The position numbers were made by a program, and so were the translations under genes. From the NCBI GenBank assembly GCA_902558705.1, contig CACEEW010000001.1, positions 62,001 through 126,000 on the forward strand: a DNA stretch of 64,000 nt. Reading direction: 5' to 3'. The DNA is from an uncultured Pelagibacteraceae bacterium. Its GTDB lineage: Bacteria > Pseudomonadota > Alphaproteobacteria > Pelagibacterales > Pelagibacteraceae. The notes under the pieces were generated by a model. It ran no database searches. It had not been told where the DNA came from and saw only the letters and a program-made list of their open reading frames with translations. This document shows, one piece after another, positions 29,018 through 37,964 of the stretch. Every line of letters starts with the position of its first letter. Positions within the stretch are counted from its first letter, which is position 1.

Positions 29018-30256
29018 ATGAAAATAAATAAAATAATCATAAGTTTTATTTCTGCAGCCATAATTTTGTTATCATCGTCAGTTGTATCTTTTGCGAAAGT
29101 AGTTGGTGATAAAATTGTTTTAGGTGCTGCAATTTCATTAACTGGAAAATACTCTTCTAATGGTGTTCATACCCAGAACGGTTACAATATGGCCGTAGAT
29201 AGAATTAACAGCATGGGTGGAGTGAAAGTTGGTGGTAAAACTTATAAGTTTGACATTATCTATTATGATGATGAGTCTAACCCAAAAAGAGCAGCTCAAC
29301 TTGCTGAAAGATTAATTTCACAAGACGGTGTTGAGTTTATGCTTGGCCCATACAGTTCAGGATTAACAAAAGCAATTGCTCCTGTAACAGAAAAATATGG
29401 TGTACCAATGGTTGAGGCAAATGGTGCTTCTAGATCTTTGTTTACTAAAGGTTACAAATATCTATTTGCAGTTTTAGCCCCAGCTAATTTATATCTTGAT
29501 GTTGCTATAGATTTAGCAGTTGAAAAGAATAATGGAAAAGGGGTTACTGTTGCTATGGCGTTTGAACAGGATGCATTTTCTCAAGACGTAAGACTAGGAG
29601 TTTTAGATGCAATTAAGAGAACTGGTTCAAAAAAGGTAATAGATGATAAATTACCAAAAGAGCTAAACGATATGGCTGCTACTTTAGTAAAAGTGAAACA
29701 AATGAAACCTGATGTTTTAGTAGTTTCAGGTCATACAAAAGGTGCTCTAACTGCTATCAGACAAATCTCTGAGATGAAAGTAGATGTTCCAATGTTAGCA
29801 ATGACTCACTGTGATGCAGCTAAATTATCAAAACAACATGGTAAAAACTCACAATATGCGTTATGTGCTTCTCAGTGGCACAAAACACTAACTTACAAGG
29901 ATGACTTCTTTAAAGATGGTATGACTTATGACGCAGACTTTACAAAAGAGTTTGGTTATGCGCCTCCATATCAAGCCGCAGAATCATCAGCTGCTCTATT
30001 GGTGTTTAAAGATGCTTTTGAGAGAGCAAATTCTTTTGATAAAAAGAAAGTCAGAGATGCTCTTGCAGCTACCAATATGCAAACATTCTATGGAAATATT
30101 AAATTTGCACCTGGCGGTCAAAATGTTGACAAGCCAATGGTACTTTTCCAAGTAATGTGTGATGATGGGGGAAAATGTGAAAACAAAGTTGTTGCTCCAA
30201 CTAAATGGGCATCAGCTAAGTTGATACATCCAATTCCTTCTTGGTCAAAAAGATAA
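29018..30256 (+). CDS. livK: Branched-chain/neutral amino acid ABC transporter, periplasmic binding protein
   Basis: A 412-residue periplasmic receptor of the HAAT (LivK-like) family with a signal peptide (residues 1-26, ending SVVSFAKV). The mature part begins KIVLGAAISLTGKYSSNG, the two Rossmann lobes are typical, and YDDESNPKRAAQLAERLI and GPYSSGLT lie in the hinge region. The gene is first of a complete operon: binding protein, LivH, an unknown secreted protein, LivM, LivG and LivF. A strong hairpin with a T-run follows it, consistent with higher expression of the receptor than of the membrane parts. The HAAT family also carries amides and other amines, so the ligand is open. Confidence 0.92.
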   Translation: MKINKIIISFISAAIILLSSSVVSFAKVVGDKIVLGAAISLTGKYSSNGVHTQNGYNMAVDRINSMGGVKVGGKTYKFDIIYYDDESNPKRAAQLAERLISQDGVEFMLGPYSSGLTKAIAPVTEKYGVPMVEANGASRSLFTKGYKYLFAVLAPANLYLDVAIDLAVEKNNGKGVTVAMAFEQDAFSQDVRLGVLDAIKRTGSKKVIDDKLPKELNDMAATLVKVKQMKPDVLVVSGHTKGALTAIRQISEMKVDVPMLAMTHCDAAKLSKQHGKNSQYALCASQWHKTLTYKDDFFKDGMTYDADFTKEFGYAPPYQAAESSAALLVFKDAFERANSFDKKKVRDALAATNMQTFYGNIKFAPGGQNVDKPMVLFQVMCDDGGKCENKVVAPTKWASAKLIHPIPSWSKR

Positions 30257-30267
30257 AACAAATCTAT

Positions 30268-30307
30268 AAATACCCCCTAATATATTATATATAGGGGGTA
30301 TTTTTTT
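30268..30307 (+). terminator. Hairpin between livK and livH, partial terminator
   Basis: A long perfect stem, TACCCCCTA (30271-30279) with TAGGGGGTA (30292-30300), extended by three A-T pairs, is followed by a run of seven T. It lies between the receptor and permease genes, so it probably lets only part of the transcription continue. Confidence 0.85.
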
Positions 30308-30318
30308 AAGGGTTCTAT

Positions 30319-31212
30319 ATGGATTTCATGGTCTTCCAATATCCAATGATTTCTGTTCAAGCATGTTTGGATGGAATTTTACTTGGAATTTTATTTGCAT
30401 TAATTGCTTATGGCATGGCACTTCAATGGGGAGTAATGAATATAATTAATATTGCTCAAGGCGACCTAGTTATTTTAGGAGGTTACATTGCTTATTTTAT
30501 GTACCTTTATGGAATACATCCTGCATGGGGGGTAATAGTATCTCCAATAATAATGTATTTTGTAGGTATAGCAATTTACAAACTTGTAATTAATAAAGTT
30601 GTAGATAGAGATCTGTTTATATCTATCTTAGCCACATTTGGAATAAGTATTCTTTTCATGCAATTAATGAACTTTGCATTTGGAGCTGATGTTGTTCTTG
30701 CAAATTCAGATTATGGAACAACTATGTTATTTAATAGCAACGTTGTATTACCAAATTCAAAAATATTTTCAGCTTTTATAAGCATTTTATTTGCAATTTG
30801 TTTAGTAATTTATATGAAAAAATCTAAGCTTGGTCGTGCAATAAGAGCTACAGCACAAAATGCAAGAGCAGCAAAGATTTTAGGTGTAGATACAGAAAAA
30901 GTTTATGCAGCTACTTTTGGTATTAATGCAGCATTATGTGGGGTAGCTGGAGCATTAATATCTATTACTTTTACAATTCATCCTTATATGGGACTCCCTT
31001 ATACAATTAGATCTTTTATGATTGTTATTGTTGCTGGTTTAGGAAATCTTCCAGGTGTAGCAATGTCAGGAATGGGACTAGGGGTTTTTGAAGAATTTGC
31101 AGATTATATTTTAGGAACTGAGTTTAGAATAGGTTCAGTGTTCTTATTATTAGTATTAATCTTGGTTTATAGAAGATTTAAATTATCAAGAAAACGGGAA
31201 TACTTAAAATGA
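30319..31212 (+). CDS. livH: HAAT ABC transporter permease LivH
   Basis: A 297-residue inner-membrane permease with about eight hydrophobic segments. Family features include AYGMALQWGVMNIINIAQGDLVILGGY and GRAIRATAQNARAAKILGVDTEKVY (the coupling loop with EAA-like features). It follows the hairpin after livK and overlaps the next gene by four bases (ATGA). Confidence 0.93.
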   Translation: MDFMVFQYPMISVQACLDGILLGILFALIAYGMALQWGVMNIINIAQGDLVILGGYIAYFMYLYGIHPAWGVIVSPIIMYFVGIAIYKLVINKVVDRDLFISILATFGISILFMQLMNFAFGADVVLANSDYGTTMLFNSNVVLPNSKIFSAFISILFAICLVIYMKKSKLGRAIRATAQNARAAKILGVDTEKVYAATFGINAALCGVAGALISITFTIHPYMGLPYTIRSFMIVIVAGLGNLPGVAMSGMGLGVFEEFADYILGTEFRIGSVFLLLVLILVYRRFKLSRKREYLK

Positions 31213-31829
31213 AGAAAATATTGCTCATGATAATATTGTTAACATTTCCAAATTTATCTATTGGAAATGAAAGATTTATACCAATTGAATTATGGCTGGG
31301 GATACCATCGACTGGTTCAAGTGAATTGAAATTTTATGAGGTGAATAATAAGCAACATAATGGAAAATTAAAAGTCTCAGGTCCTATTGACTGGAAAAAT
31401 GAGATAACAGGAAAGACAATTAAAGTTTATGAGAGAAAAAGAGGTTCTAAAATACAGCTCTTTACAATAACTAATAATGGTCAATGCTTGGGAAGAGTGT
31501 GGGATAGTAGGAAAAGAAAAAGAGGAGTTGTTGTTGCAATAGATAATGGCTGTAAATTCCCACTAGGAATTTGGAAAGAGGGAGAAACTCGTGATTTCTT
31601 TTCAGCTTATAACTGGCCGAAAAAAAAATCAGGTGGTAGCTCTACTAGCAAAAGAACTGGGATGAAAAAGACATTGACTGTTAAAAAATTAGGTGATGAA
31701 AAAAAATGTCTTACTTTTAGGTGGCAGCTTACTGTTATGGGTGGAAAAAGATCAGGAAAAGTAATAGATGATAACGACTATACTTATTGTCCCAATAAAG
31801 GTTTTACAAAATTAGTATCAAGGAAATAA
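31209..31829 (+). CDS. Unknown secreted four-cysteine protein inside the HAAT operon
   Basis: A 206-residue protein I do not recognise. It has a Sec signal peptide (residues 1-19, cleavage after SIG likely) and a mature domain rich in Lys and Arg and predicted beta strands. It carries four cysteines (93, 115, 167, 194), enough for two disulfides in the periplasm, and a low-complexity basic Ser/Gly stretch (138-152). Its start overlaps livH by four bases and its stop overlaps livM by one, so it is co-translated with the permeases. No transport-domain sequence is present. It could be a transporter accessory or an envelope protein. Confidence 0.7.
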   Translation: MKKILLMIILLTFPNLSIGNERFIPIELWLGIPSTGSSELKFYEVNNKQHNGKLKVSGPIDWKNEITGKTIKVYERKRGSKIQLFTITNNGQCLGRVWDSRKRKRGVVVAIDNGCKFPLGIWKEGETRDFFSAYNWPKKKSGGSSTSKRTGMKKTLTVKKLGDEKKCLTFRWQLTVMGGKRSGKVIDDNDYTYCPNKGFTKLVSRK

Positions 31830-32878
31830 TGAGTAAAAATATTATTTTATACGCTGCAATATTAGTTTTTGGAATAACAGCACCATTTATTTTTCCTGCA
31901 TTCAAAGTTCAATTATCAATACTTTGTGTGTTAATTGTTCTTGCTACAACTTGGAATATTCAAGGTGGTGAAATGGGATATAATTCATTTGGAAATATAC
32001 TATTTTATGGTCTTGGTATGTATTTATGTGCTTCAGTTCAAGTTGGAATGTTTTTTCCATTAGCTGAATGGACAGAGAGTGGTGGTGAAAAAACATTTGT
32101 TCACACGCCTGCACAATTTTTTCAGGGAATGGCTGTTGGATTGGTTGTTGCAGCAGTGGTGCCAACTATTGTAGCGGGTTTAATTGGATATTCTATTTTA
32201 GGACTTAGAGGGCACTATTTTGCCATCTGTACATTAGGATTAGGAGTTGCAGCAGGTGAAATTTCTGGGGGAATTGAAATTATAGGTGCTGGTCAAGGTT
32301 TCACAACTCCACCATTTCCTAATGTTGGAAACTTAGAATCAAGAGGAGAGTTTTTTTACTACTTAAGTTTCCTTGTTTTGATACTTACTTTCATAGCTGT
32401 AAGGGGAATTTACTCAACTAGATTTAAATTAATATTAAATGCAATTAGGGATAATGAAGATAAGGCTGAGGCTATGGGGATTGAAACCATGAAATATAAA
32501 ATAGTTGGCTGGATGATATCAGCTTTCTTTTGTGGTCTTGCTGGCGGAATCATGGGTGGCTTAGTTGGATATATTGACTCAACTGATGTTGCTTTTGATG
32601 GGAGAGAGATGGGAGTTTTCATGGTTTTAATGGCAATCTTAGGTGGAAAAGGAACTCTTTGGGGACCAATCATTGGTGCAACAGTGTTTCATATTTTTAA
32701 AGAAGGCTTTTGGACATTCTTCCTAGGTTGGCAATATGTTGCTCTTGGAGTTTTAATTGTTGTAATAGTTATTTATTTTCCAGAGGGGATAATGGGATGG
32801 CTAAGAGAAAAATATCCTCAAAAATTTGGTGAAGTTATAGATGAAAAAGATCGTAAGGCACAGGTGGAGCTTAAATGA
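31829..32878 (+). CDS. livM: HAAT ABC transporter permease LivM
   Basis: A 349-residue membrane protein, about ten segments, with LivM family blocks ALATTWNIQGGEMGYNSFGN-like start, GLRGHYFAICTLGLGVA and AIRDNEDKAEAMGIETMKYK (coupling loop). It begins at the last base of the secreted protein's stop and overlaps livG by four bases. It completes the first transporter's membrane pair. Confidence 0.93.
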   Translation: MSKNIILYAAILVFGITAPFIFPAFKVQLSILCVLIVLATTWNIQGGEMGYNSFGNILFYGLGMYLCASVQVGMFFPLAEWTESGGEKTFVHTPAQFFQGMAVGLVVAAVVPTIVAGLIGYSILGLRGHYFAICTLGLGVAAGEISGGIEIIGAGQGFTTPPFPNVGNLESRGEFFYYLSFLVLILTFIAVRGIYSTRFKLILNAIRDNEDKAEAMGIETMKYKIVGWMISAFFCGLAGGIMGGLVGYIDSTDVAFDGREMGVFMVLMAILGGKGTLWGPIIGATVFHIFKEGFWTFFLGWQYVALGVLIVVIVIYFPEGIMGWLREKYPQKFGEVIDEKDRKAQVELK

Positions 32879-33615
32879 GTATTCTAGAGGTTAGCAATGT
32901 AAGTAAATCATTTGGCGGAGTAAAGGCTAACGTTGATATTTCAATGAGTGTTGAAAAAGGTAAAATAGTTGGGTTAATTGGTCCTAATGGATCTGGTAAA
33001 ACAACATTGTTTAATTCAATAGTTGGGACATACCCGATTGATAATGGTTCAATTAAGTTTAATAACAAGGAAGTTTCAGAACTACCAGTACCAGTTATAG
33101 CAAAACTCGGATTGTTAAGAACTTTTCAACAAACTAGAATTTATGGAAAGTTAAATTGTGTAGAGAATATGCTTATTAGTCACAAGGGCAGTGATGAGAG
33201 TTTAATGAAAATATTTTCAACAATTCCTAAAGAGCTTACAGAAAAGGCTGAAAATTTATTAAATTTTGTTGGTTTATTTCAAAAAAGAAATCTACGAGCA
33301 GGTGATTTATCTTTTGGACAACAAAAGTTATTGGAGTTGGCTATGGCACTAATGAATGAGCCAGAAATGCTTTTATTAGACGAACCAACAGCTGGGATTA
33401 ACCCAACATTAATTAATGGAATTATAGACAGGCTAATTAAAGTAAATCAAGATTTTGGAATTACTCTTTTGGTTATTGAACATAATATGAGAGTGATAAT
33501 GCAACTAGCAGAAAATATTTTTTGTTTGGCTCATGGAAAGATGCTAGCCAATGGCTCACCTGATGAAATAAAAAGCGATAAACGTGTAATAGATGCGTAT
33601 TTAGGAGCTCAATGA
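32875..33615 (+). CDS. livG: HAAT ABC transporter ATP-binding protein LivG
   Basis: A 246-residue ATPase. Walker A is GPNGSGKTT near residue 36, the ABC signature is LSFGQQKLLELA and Walker B LLLDEPTAG, then the H-loop IEHNMRVI. Overlaps of four bases with both neighbours show tight coupling. LivG and LivF form the heterodimer driving the transporter. Confidence 0.95.
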   Translation: MSILEVSNVSKSFGGVKANVDISMSVEKGKIVGLIGPNGSGKTTLFNSIVGTYPIDNGSIKFNNKEVSELPVPVIAKLGLLRTFQQTRIYGKLNCVENMLISHKGSDESLMKIFSTIPKELTEKAENLLNFVGLFQKRNLRAGDLSFGQQKLLELAMALMNEPEMLLLDEPTAGINPTLINGIIDRLIKVNQDFGITLLVIEHNMRVIMQLAENIFCLAHGKMLANGSPDEIKSDKRVIDAYLGAQ

Positions 33616-34400
33616 TGTCAAATCAATACGAGGTTTTAGGAAAAGCACCAACAGCTGAAGAGCTCAAAAATTTATCTTCAGATGAAATTCATTTGACAAT
33701 CAAAAATCTAAATGCCGGTTATGGTAAAATGGAAATACTCCATAATTTTGATTTATTTGTTAATAAAGCTCAGTCATTATGTTTGATTGGACCAAATGGT
33801 GCAGGTAAATCAACAATTCTTCATTCCATATATGGATTTACAAATATTTTTTCTGGTCAGATTGAATTAGACGGAAAAGAAATTACAAATCTCACACCAG
33901 CTGAAAAATTAAAATCTGTGGGGATCGCTTACATACTTCAAGACAACTCAGTATTTCCTGATATGACAGTTGAAGAAAACTTATTAATGGGTGGTTATAT
34001 TAAAGAAAATACAGACGAGTCCTATCAAGAGGCAGAGAGAATATTTGAAAAATACGAAAGGTTAAGAAATAGAAGAAACCAGCCAGCAAAGGTATTGTCT
34101 GGAGGTGAAAGGAGATTATTAGAAATTTCTAGAGCCCTTGTAATGAAACCATCAGTTCTATTAGTTGATGAACCATCGATTGGACTAGAGCCAAGATATA
34201 TTGAAATGGTTTTTGAAATATTAAGAGACCTTCAACAGAATGAAAAAAAGACAATCATTCTTGTTGAGCAAAATGCAAAAAAAGGTCTAGAATTTGCAGA
34301 TATTGGATACGTCTTAGTATCTGGAGAAACTGCCATTGCTGGAAAAGGAGATGATCTACTTCAAAATCCTGATGTAGGTCGCTTATTTTTAGGCGGCTAA
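33612..34400 (+). CDS. livF: HAAT ABC transporter ATP-binding protein LivF
   Basis: A 262-residue ATPase with Walker A GPNGAGKST near residue 61, signature LSGGERRLLEIS, Walker B LLVDEPSIGLEP and EQNAKKGLE in place of the H-loop His (a Gln-Asn feature common in LivF). About 30 extra residues precede the ABC domain. Its stop overlaps azlC by one base, so export genes are coupled to it. Confidence 0.94.
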   Translation: MMSNQYEVLGKAPTAEELKNLSSDEIHLTIKNLNAGYGKMEILHNFDLFVNKAQSLCLIGPNGAGKSTILHSIYGFTNIFSGQIELDGKEITNLTPAEKLKSVGIAYILQDNSVFPDMTVEENLLMGGYIKENTDESYQEAERIFEKYERLRNRRNQPAKVLSGGERRLLEISRALVMKPSVLLVDEPSIGLEPRYIEMVFEILRDLQQNEKKTIILVEQNAKKGLEFADIGYVLVSGETAIAGKGDDLLQNPDVGRLFLGG

Positions 34401-35104
34401 TGATCAAAAAAGAATTATTTTTTAGAGGATTTAAATCAATTTTAAAACCTGATAGTCCTGCAATAGCACTAGGATGCTGTTTCATTGCTATTGGTGCACT
34501 TCTAAAAAATATAGGTTTTAATATTCAGGAAAGCATTTTTTCTACAATGTTAATTTATGCTTTGCCAGGCTCACTAGTCATGGCTGAGTCAATTTTAGTA
34601 GGTGCTTCGTTACTTAGTATTTTTATTGCAGTTTGGTTTGTTAATGCAAGACTTTATCCAATGGCAGTTTCTTTGTTTCCTTTGATGATGGATGAAAATC
34701 AACCAAAATGGAAATATTATTTATCTTGTCATTTCATTGCTGTCTCGGCTTGGTTAATTATGAAAAGTAATTATGAAATGATTGAAAAAAAAGATCGAGT
34801 TGATTTCTGGATAGGTATAGGTTCTGCCACATGGAGTGTTGCAGTTGTATCAACAATTCTTGGTTTTTATTTATCTGATTATCTTAATAAAGATATGTTA
34901 ATGGGTTTAGCTATTTTAAATCCAATTTATTTTACATGTATGTTAGTAGGAGCGATGAAAACAATCCAAGTTAGTTTATCAGTTATACTTGGAGGAATAT
35001 TAGGTCCATTTTTTTATTTTTTTTCGCCTGAATGGTCAATTTTACTTGGTGGATTAATTGCAGGATCAATATCTTATTTAATTGGAGAAAAAAATGTCAA
35101 TTAA
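34400..35104 (+). CDS. azlC: AzlC-type amino acid exporter subunit
   Basis: A 234-residue membrane protein with about six hydrophobic segments, of the AzlC family, the large subunit of a branched-chain amino acid exporter. Seen are the family-like opening with G-C-C-F-I-A-I-G-A-L-L (residues 20-40) and conserved blocks such as PGSLVMAESILVGASLLSIFI. It overlaps livF by one base and azlD by 11 bases (see azlD). Its position at the end of a HAAT operon suggests balancing import with export. Confidence 0.85.
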   Translation: MIKKELFFRGFKSILKPDSPAIALGCCFIAIGALLKNIGFNIQESIFSTMLIYALPGSLVMAESILVGASLLSIFIAVWFVNARLYPMAVSLFPLMMDENQPKWKYYLSCHFIAVSAWLIMKSNYEMIEKKDRVDFWIGIGSATWSVAVVSTILGFYLSDYLNKDMLMGLAILNPIYFTCMLVGAMKTIQVSLSVILGGILGPFFYFFSPEWSILLGGLIAGSISYLIGEKNVN

Positions 35105-35417
35105 TATTCTATTGTCAATAATTGTAACTTCGTTGGCAACTTATATATCAAGATTTTTAGGAGTTTTGTCATCGGTTAGAATCAAAGAAACTTCAAAAAT
35201 ATTTCGTTGGTTCAATTGTTTGGCTTACGCAACATTAGCAGCACTTATTGCACGAACTATAATATTTCCTGTTGGGGCACTATCTGATGCAAGTTATTTA
35301 AGTAGAATTTTAGTTGTCATGTTGAGTTTAGGAATTTTTTTTGTTACAAAAAAAAACTTTGTTTATCCAACAGTATTTTCAGCAGTTGCAATGAGCTTAA
35401 TTAATAATTATTTTTAA
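35094..35417 (+). CDS. azlD: AzlD-type small exporter subunit
   Basis: A 107-residue membrane protein with four hydrophobic segments, of the AzlD family; the partner of AzlC. The start is placed at ATG 35094, eight bases after a GGAG ribosome-binding site, rather than the TTG at 35082. It overlaps azlC by 11 bases. Sequence such as ATYISRFLGVLSS and LAYATLAALIARTI follows the family's TM1-TM2 pattern. Confidence 0.88.
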   Translation: MSINILLSIIVTSLATYISRFLGVLSSVRIKETSKIFRWFNCLAYATLAALIARTIIFPVGALSDASYLSRILVVMLSLGIFFVTKKNFVYPTVFSAVAMSLINNYF

Positions 35418-35430
35418 GACTTTAAAAATT

Positions 35431-35439
35431 TGTTATAAT
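35431..35439 (+). promoter_or_regulatory. Extended -10 promoter for glaH
   Basis: TGTTATAAT at 35431-35439 is a TGn-extended, perfect TATAAT -10 box. No good -35 is seen, which extended -10 promoters tolerate. The start would be near 35446, 13 bases ahead of the glaH ATG in a 41-base gap. Confidence 0.5.
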
Positions 35440-35458
35440 TGGATAAATTATTTTAATT

Positions 35459-36370
35459 ATGAATGACATACCAGGATTCGAAATTCTACCTAATAAGATT
35501 TCCCCTAGAATAATCGATATTAAGATTAAAAATGAAACTATTGAAAAACTAATTTTTCCTTTTAAAAAATTTGATTTAACAGCAATTGAATACAAACCAT
35601 TTACGAGGTTCACAATTGCAAAAAGTTTAGATGACTTAGCTCAAAATAAACTTAGTATTTTATTAAACAAAATTATCAGAGATAGAAAATTAGGTTGTTT
35701 TATAATTGGTCCAGAAGATAAAAATACTAATATTGATGATATCTTTTTGGTCAAGTTATCTACTGCGATATCTCATTTAATTGGTAACCCCAATCATGAC
35801 TCTATGGCAGGAAAATATTATGCAAGATTTCATGTAAAACATGTAGATAAAAGTGACTCATATTTAAGGAAAGCTTATACCAACATGGATCTTCATACTG
35901 ATGGAACATATGTTAAAGAAGTAACTGATTGGCTTTTGATGACAAAGATTGAGGAAAAAAATGCTGAAGGTGGTGAAACTGCAATGTTACACTTAGATGA
36001 TTGGGAGTATTGTGAAGAATTATTTAACGATCCAGTAGGTAAAGAAAATTTTGTTTGGTCTTCTCCAAAAAGTAAAAATATAGATTATAAAGTTGAGCAT
36101 CCAGTATTTTCAAAAGATAAAAATGGTAAAGCCCAAATTTCATATATTGATCAATTCCCTGAACCAAAAAACATGTCTCAAGGAAATTTCTTGCAAAAAC
36201 TATCTGATTGTTTGGAAGAGAGTAAAAATAAAGTCATAACAAAATTACCAGTTGGCTCGGCTATTGTAGCAAATAATTATTTTTGGTTACATGGTAGACG
36301 AGCATTCAAAGAAAACAAAGATTTGAGCAGAGAACTCCTGAGAATAAGGGGTTCATTTTTCCAAAATTAA
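35459..36370 (+). CDS. glaH: Glutarate 2-hydroxylase (CsiD/GlaH), 2OG-Fe(II) oxygenase
   Basis: A 303-residue Fe(II)/2-oxoglutarate dioxygenase that hydroxylates glutarate to L-2-hydroxyglutarate, a step in lysine/cadaverine breakdown. The sequence follows Escherichia coli CsiD over its whole length: AIEYKPFTRF, TAISHLIGNPNHDSMAGKYYARF, then the iron site His146-x-Asp148 in MDLHTDGTYV, YIDQFPEPK and His278 in WLHGRR. E. coli ligands lie 14 positions further on (its N-terminus is longer). The partner oxidase LhgO is not in this window. It lies between azlD and the proC-like gene. Confidence 0.93.
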   Translation: MNDIPGFEILPNKISPRIIDIKIKNETIEKLIFPFKKFDLTAIEYKPFTRFTIAKSLDDLAQNKLSILLNKIIRDRKLGCFIIGPEDKNTNIDDIFLVKLSTAISHLIGNPNHDSMAGKYYARFHVKHVDKSDSYLRKAYTNMDLHTDGTYVKEVTDWLLMTKIEEKNAEGGETAMLHLDDWEYCEELFNDPVGKENFVWSSPKSKNIDYKVEHPVFSKDKNGKAQISYIDQFPEPKNMSQGNFLQKLSDCLEESKNKVITKLPVGSAIVANNYFWLHGRRAFKENKDLSRELLRIRGSFFQN

Positions 36371-36404
36371 ACTATCATCCTTTAAATAAGAAATTTATAA
36401 ATTT

Positions 36405-37172
36405 ATGAAATTAGGATTTATTGGAACAGGAAAAATAGCTTCTTCAGTTATTTTAGGAGTATGTAGATCTAAGATAAAGTTTAGACAAATAATAGTATCT
36501 CCAAGAAATAAGAGAATAGCAAATAATTTAAAGAAAAAATTTAAAAAAGTAAGTATTGCGAAAAACAATCAAGATGTAATTAACAAATCAAATTGGATAT
36601 TTTTATCTGTTACTCCAAAAGTAGGAGATAAAATTATTAAAAACTTAAAATTTAAATCTAATCAAACAATCATAAGTTTTATTTCAACAATAAATCTTTC
36701 TGAACTTAAAAAAATGATCAAAGTAAAATCTAAAATTGTTAGAGCAATACCGCTGCCTCCAATATCTATCAAAAAAGGCCCAGTTCCTATTTGTCCACCT
36801 AATAGACAAGTGAAAATTTTTTTTGATAAAATTGGATCTACCATAGAAATTAAAAATGAAAAACTGTCTATTAATTTTTGGTCAACATCTGGGATGATGG
36901 CGTCTTACTACGAAATGTTAAGAGTAATGAGTAATTGGCTTGTAAAAAAAGGTATTAAAAAACATGACGCTCAAAGATATATAACTTCATTATTTTTAGC
37001 TTTATCAGAAGATGCAGTTGTAAATTCTAACAAGGATTTAAAATATTTGGTAAAAGAGTCTCAAACACCAAGAGGACTTAACCAACAAGGTCTTAATACG
37101 ATGTTAAAAAAAGGTGTTTATAAGTCTGTTGTTAATACTTTAAACAGTATTCACAAAAGATTGAATAAATAA
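36405..37172 (+). CDS. proC: Pyrroline-5-carboxylate reductase family protein
   Basis: A 255-residue NAD(P)-dependent reductase of the P5CR family, which makes proline from pyrroline-5-carboxylate. The coenzyme fold starts MKLGFIGTGKIASSVILG; later VRAIPLPPISIKKGP resembles the family's RAMPNTP block, and the C-terminal helix region ends SQTPRGLNQQGL (family: TSPGGTT.. in other forms). It is shorter than typical ProC (about 270) and clearly divergent, so it might use another cyclic imine. It follows glaH by 34 bases and precedes the second HAAT cluster by three bases. Confidence 0.8.
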   Translation: MKLGFIGTGKIASSVILGVCRSKIKFRQIIVSPRNKRIANNLKKKFKKVSIAKNNQDVINKSNWIFLSVTPKVGDKIIKNLKFKSNQTIISFISTINLSELKKMIKVKSKIVRAIPLPPISIKKGPVPICPPNRQVKIFFDKIGSTIEIKNEKLSINFWSTSGMMASYYEMLRVMSNWLVKKGIKKHDAQRYITSLFLALSEDAVVNSNKDLKYLVKESQTPRGLNQQGLNTMLKKGVYKSVVNTLNSIHKRLNK

Positions 37173-37175
37173 TTA

Positions 37176-37964
37176 ATGTCTCAAAATATTTTAGAAATTA
37201 ATAATCTTTCAAAATATTTTGGAGGATTGGCCGCTGTATCGGATTGTTCATTGAAAGTAAAAAAGGGATCTATCACAGGGATCATAGGTCCGAATGGATC
37301 TGGTAAAACAACTTTATTTAATATAATAGCTGGAAATTTAAAATCATCTAAAGGAAATGTTAAATTTAATAATGAAGATATTACTGATACTCCATCATAT
37401 GAATTATTCTCTAAAGGTTTATTGAGAACTTTTCAAATTGCACATGAATTTACGAATTTATCTGTCTTAGAAAATCTAATGATGGTACCTGGAAATCAAT
37501 CTGGTGAAAAATTAACGAATGTTTTGTTAAAACCTTCTCTTGTTGCAAAAGAAGAAAATTTAATTAAAGAAAAAGCAAAAGAAGTAGTAGAATTTTTAAA
37601 TTTAAGTCACCTTTCAAATGAACTTGCTGGAAATCTATCTGGAGGTCAAAAAAAACTATTAGAGCTTGGTAGAACAATGATGGTTGATGCAAAATTAGTA
37701 TTATTAGACGAGGTTGGTGCTGGAGTTAATAGAACATTGCTTAAAGATTTAGGCACTGCAATTCAAAAATTAAATCAAGAAAAAGGTTATACTTTTTGTA
37801 TGATTGAACATGATATGGATTTTATAGGGAGACTTTGCGATCCAGTTATTGTTATGGCGGAAGGTTCAGTTTTATTCGAAGGTACTGTAGAAAATGCAAA
37901 AAAAGACCAAAAGGTTATAGAAAGCTATTTAGGCAGGGGATCAAAATTAAAGGATAAAAACTGA
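37176..37964 (+). CDS. livG: Second HAAT transporter, ATP-binding protein LivG-type
   Basis: A 262-residue ATPase. Walker A GPNGSGKTT near residue 37, signature LSGGQKKLLELGRT, Walker B LVLLDEVGAGV (Val instead of Pro after Glu), and H-loop IEHDMDFIG. It starts three bases after the proC-like gene and overlaps the next gene by one base (TGATGG). The D-loop/Pro substitution DEVGAG is seen in other LivG relatives. Confidence 0.93.
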   Translation: MSQNILEINNLSKYFGGLAAVSDCSLKVKKGSITGIIGPNGSGKTTLFNIIAGNLKSSKGNVKFNNEDITDTPSYELFSKGLLRTFQIAHEFTNLSVLENLMMVPGNQSGEKLTNVLLKPSLVAKEENLIKEKAKEVVEFLNLSHLSNELAGNLSGGQKKLLELGRTMMVDAKLVLLDEVGAGVNRTLLKDLGTAIQKLNQEKGYTFCMIEHDMDFIGRLCDPVIVMAEGSVLFEGTVENAKKDQKVIESYLGRGSKLKDKN

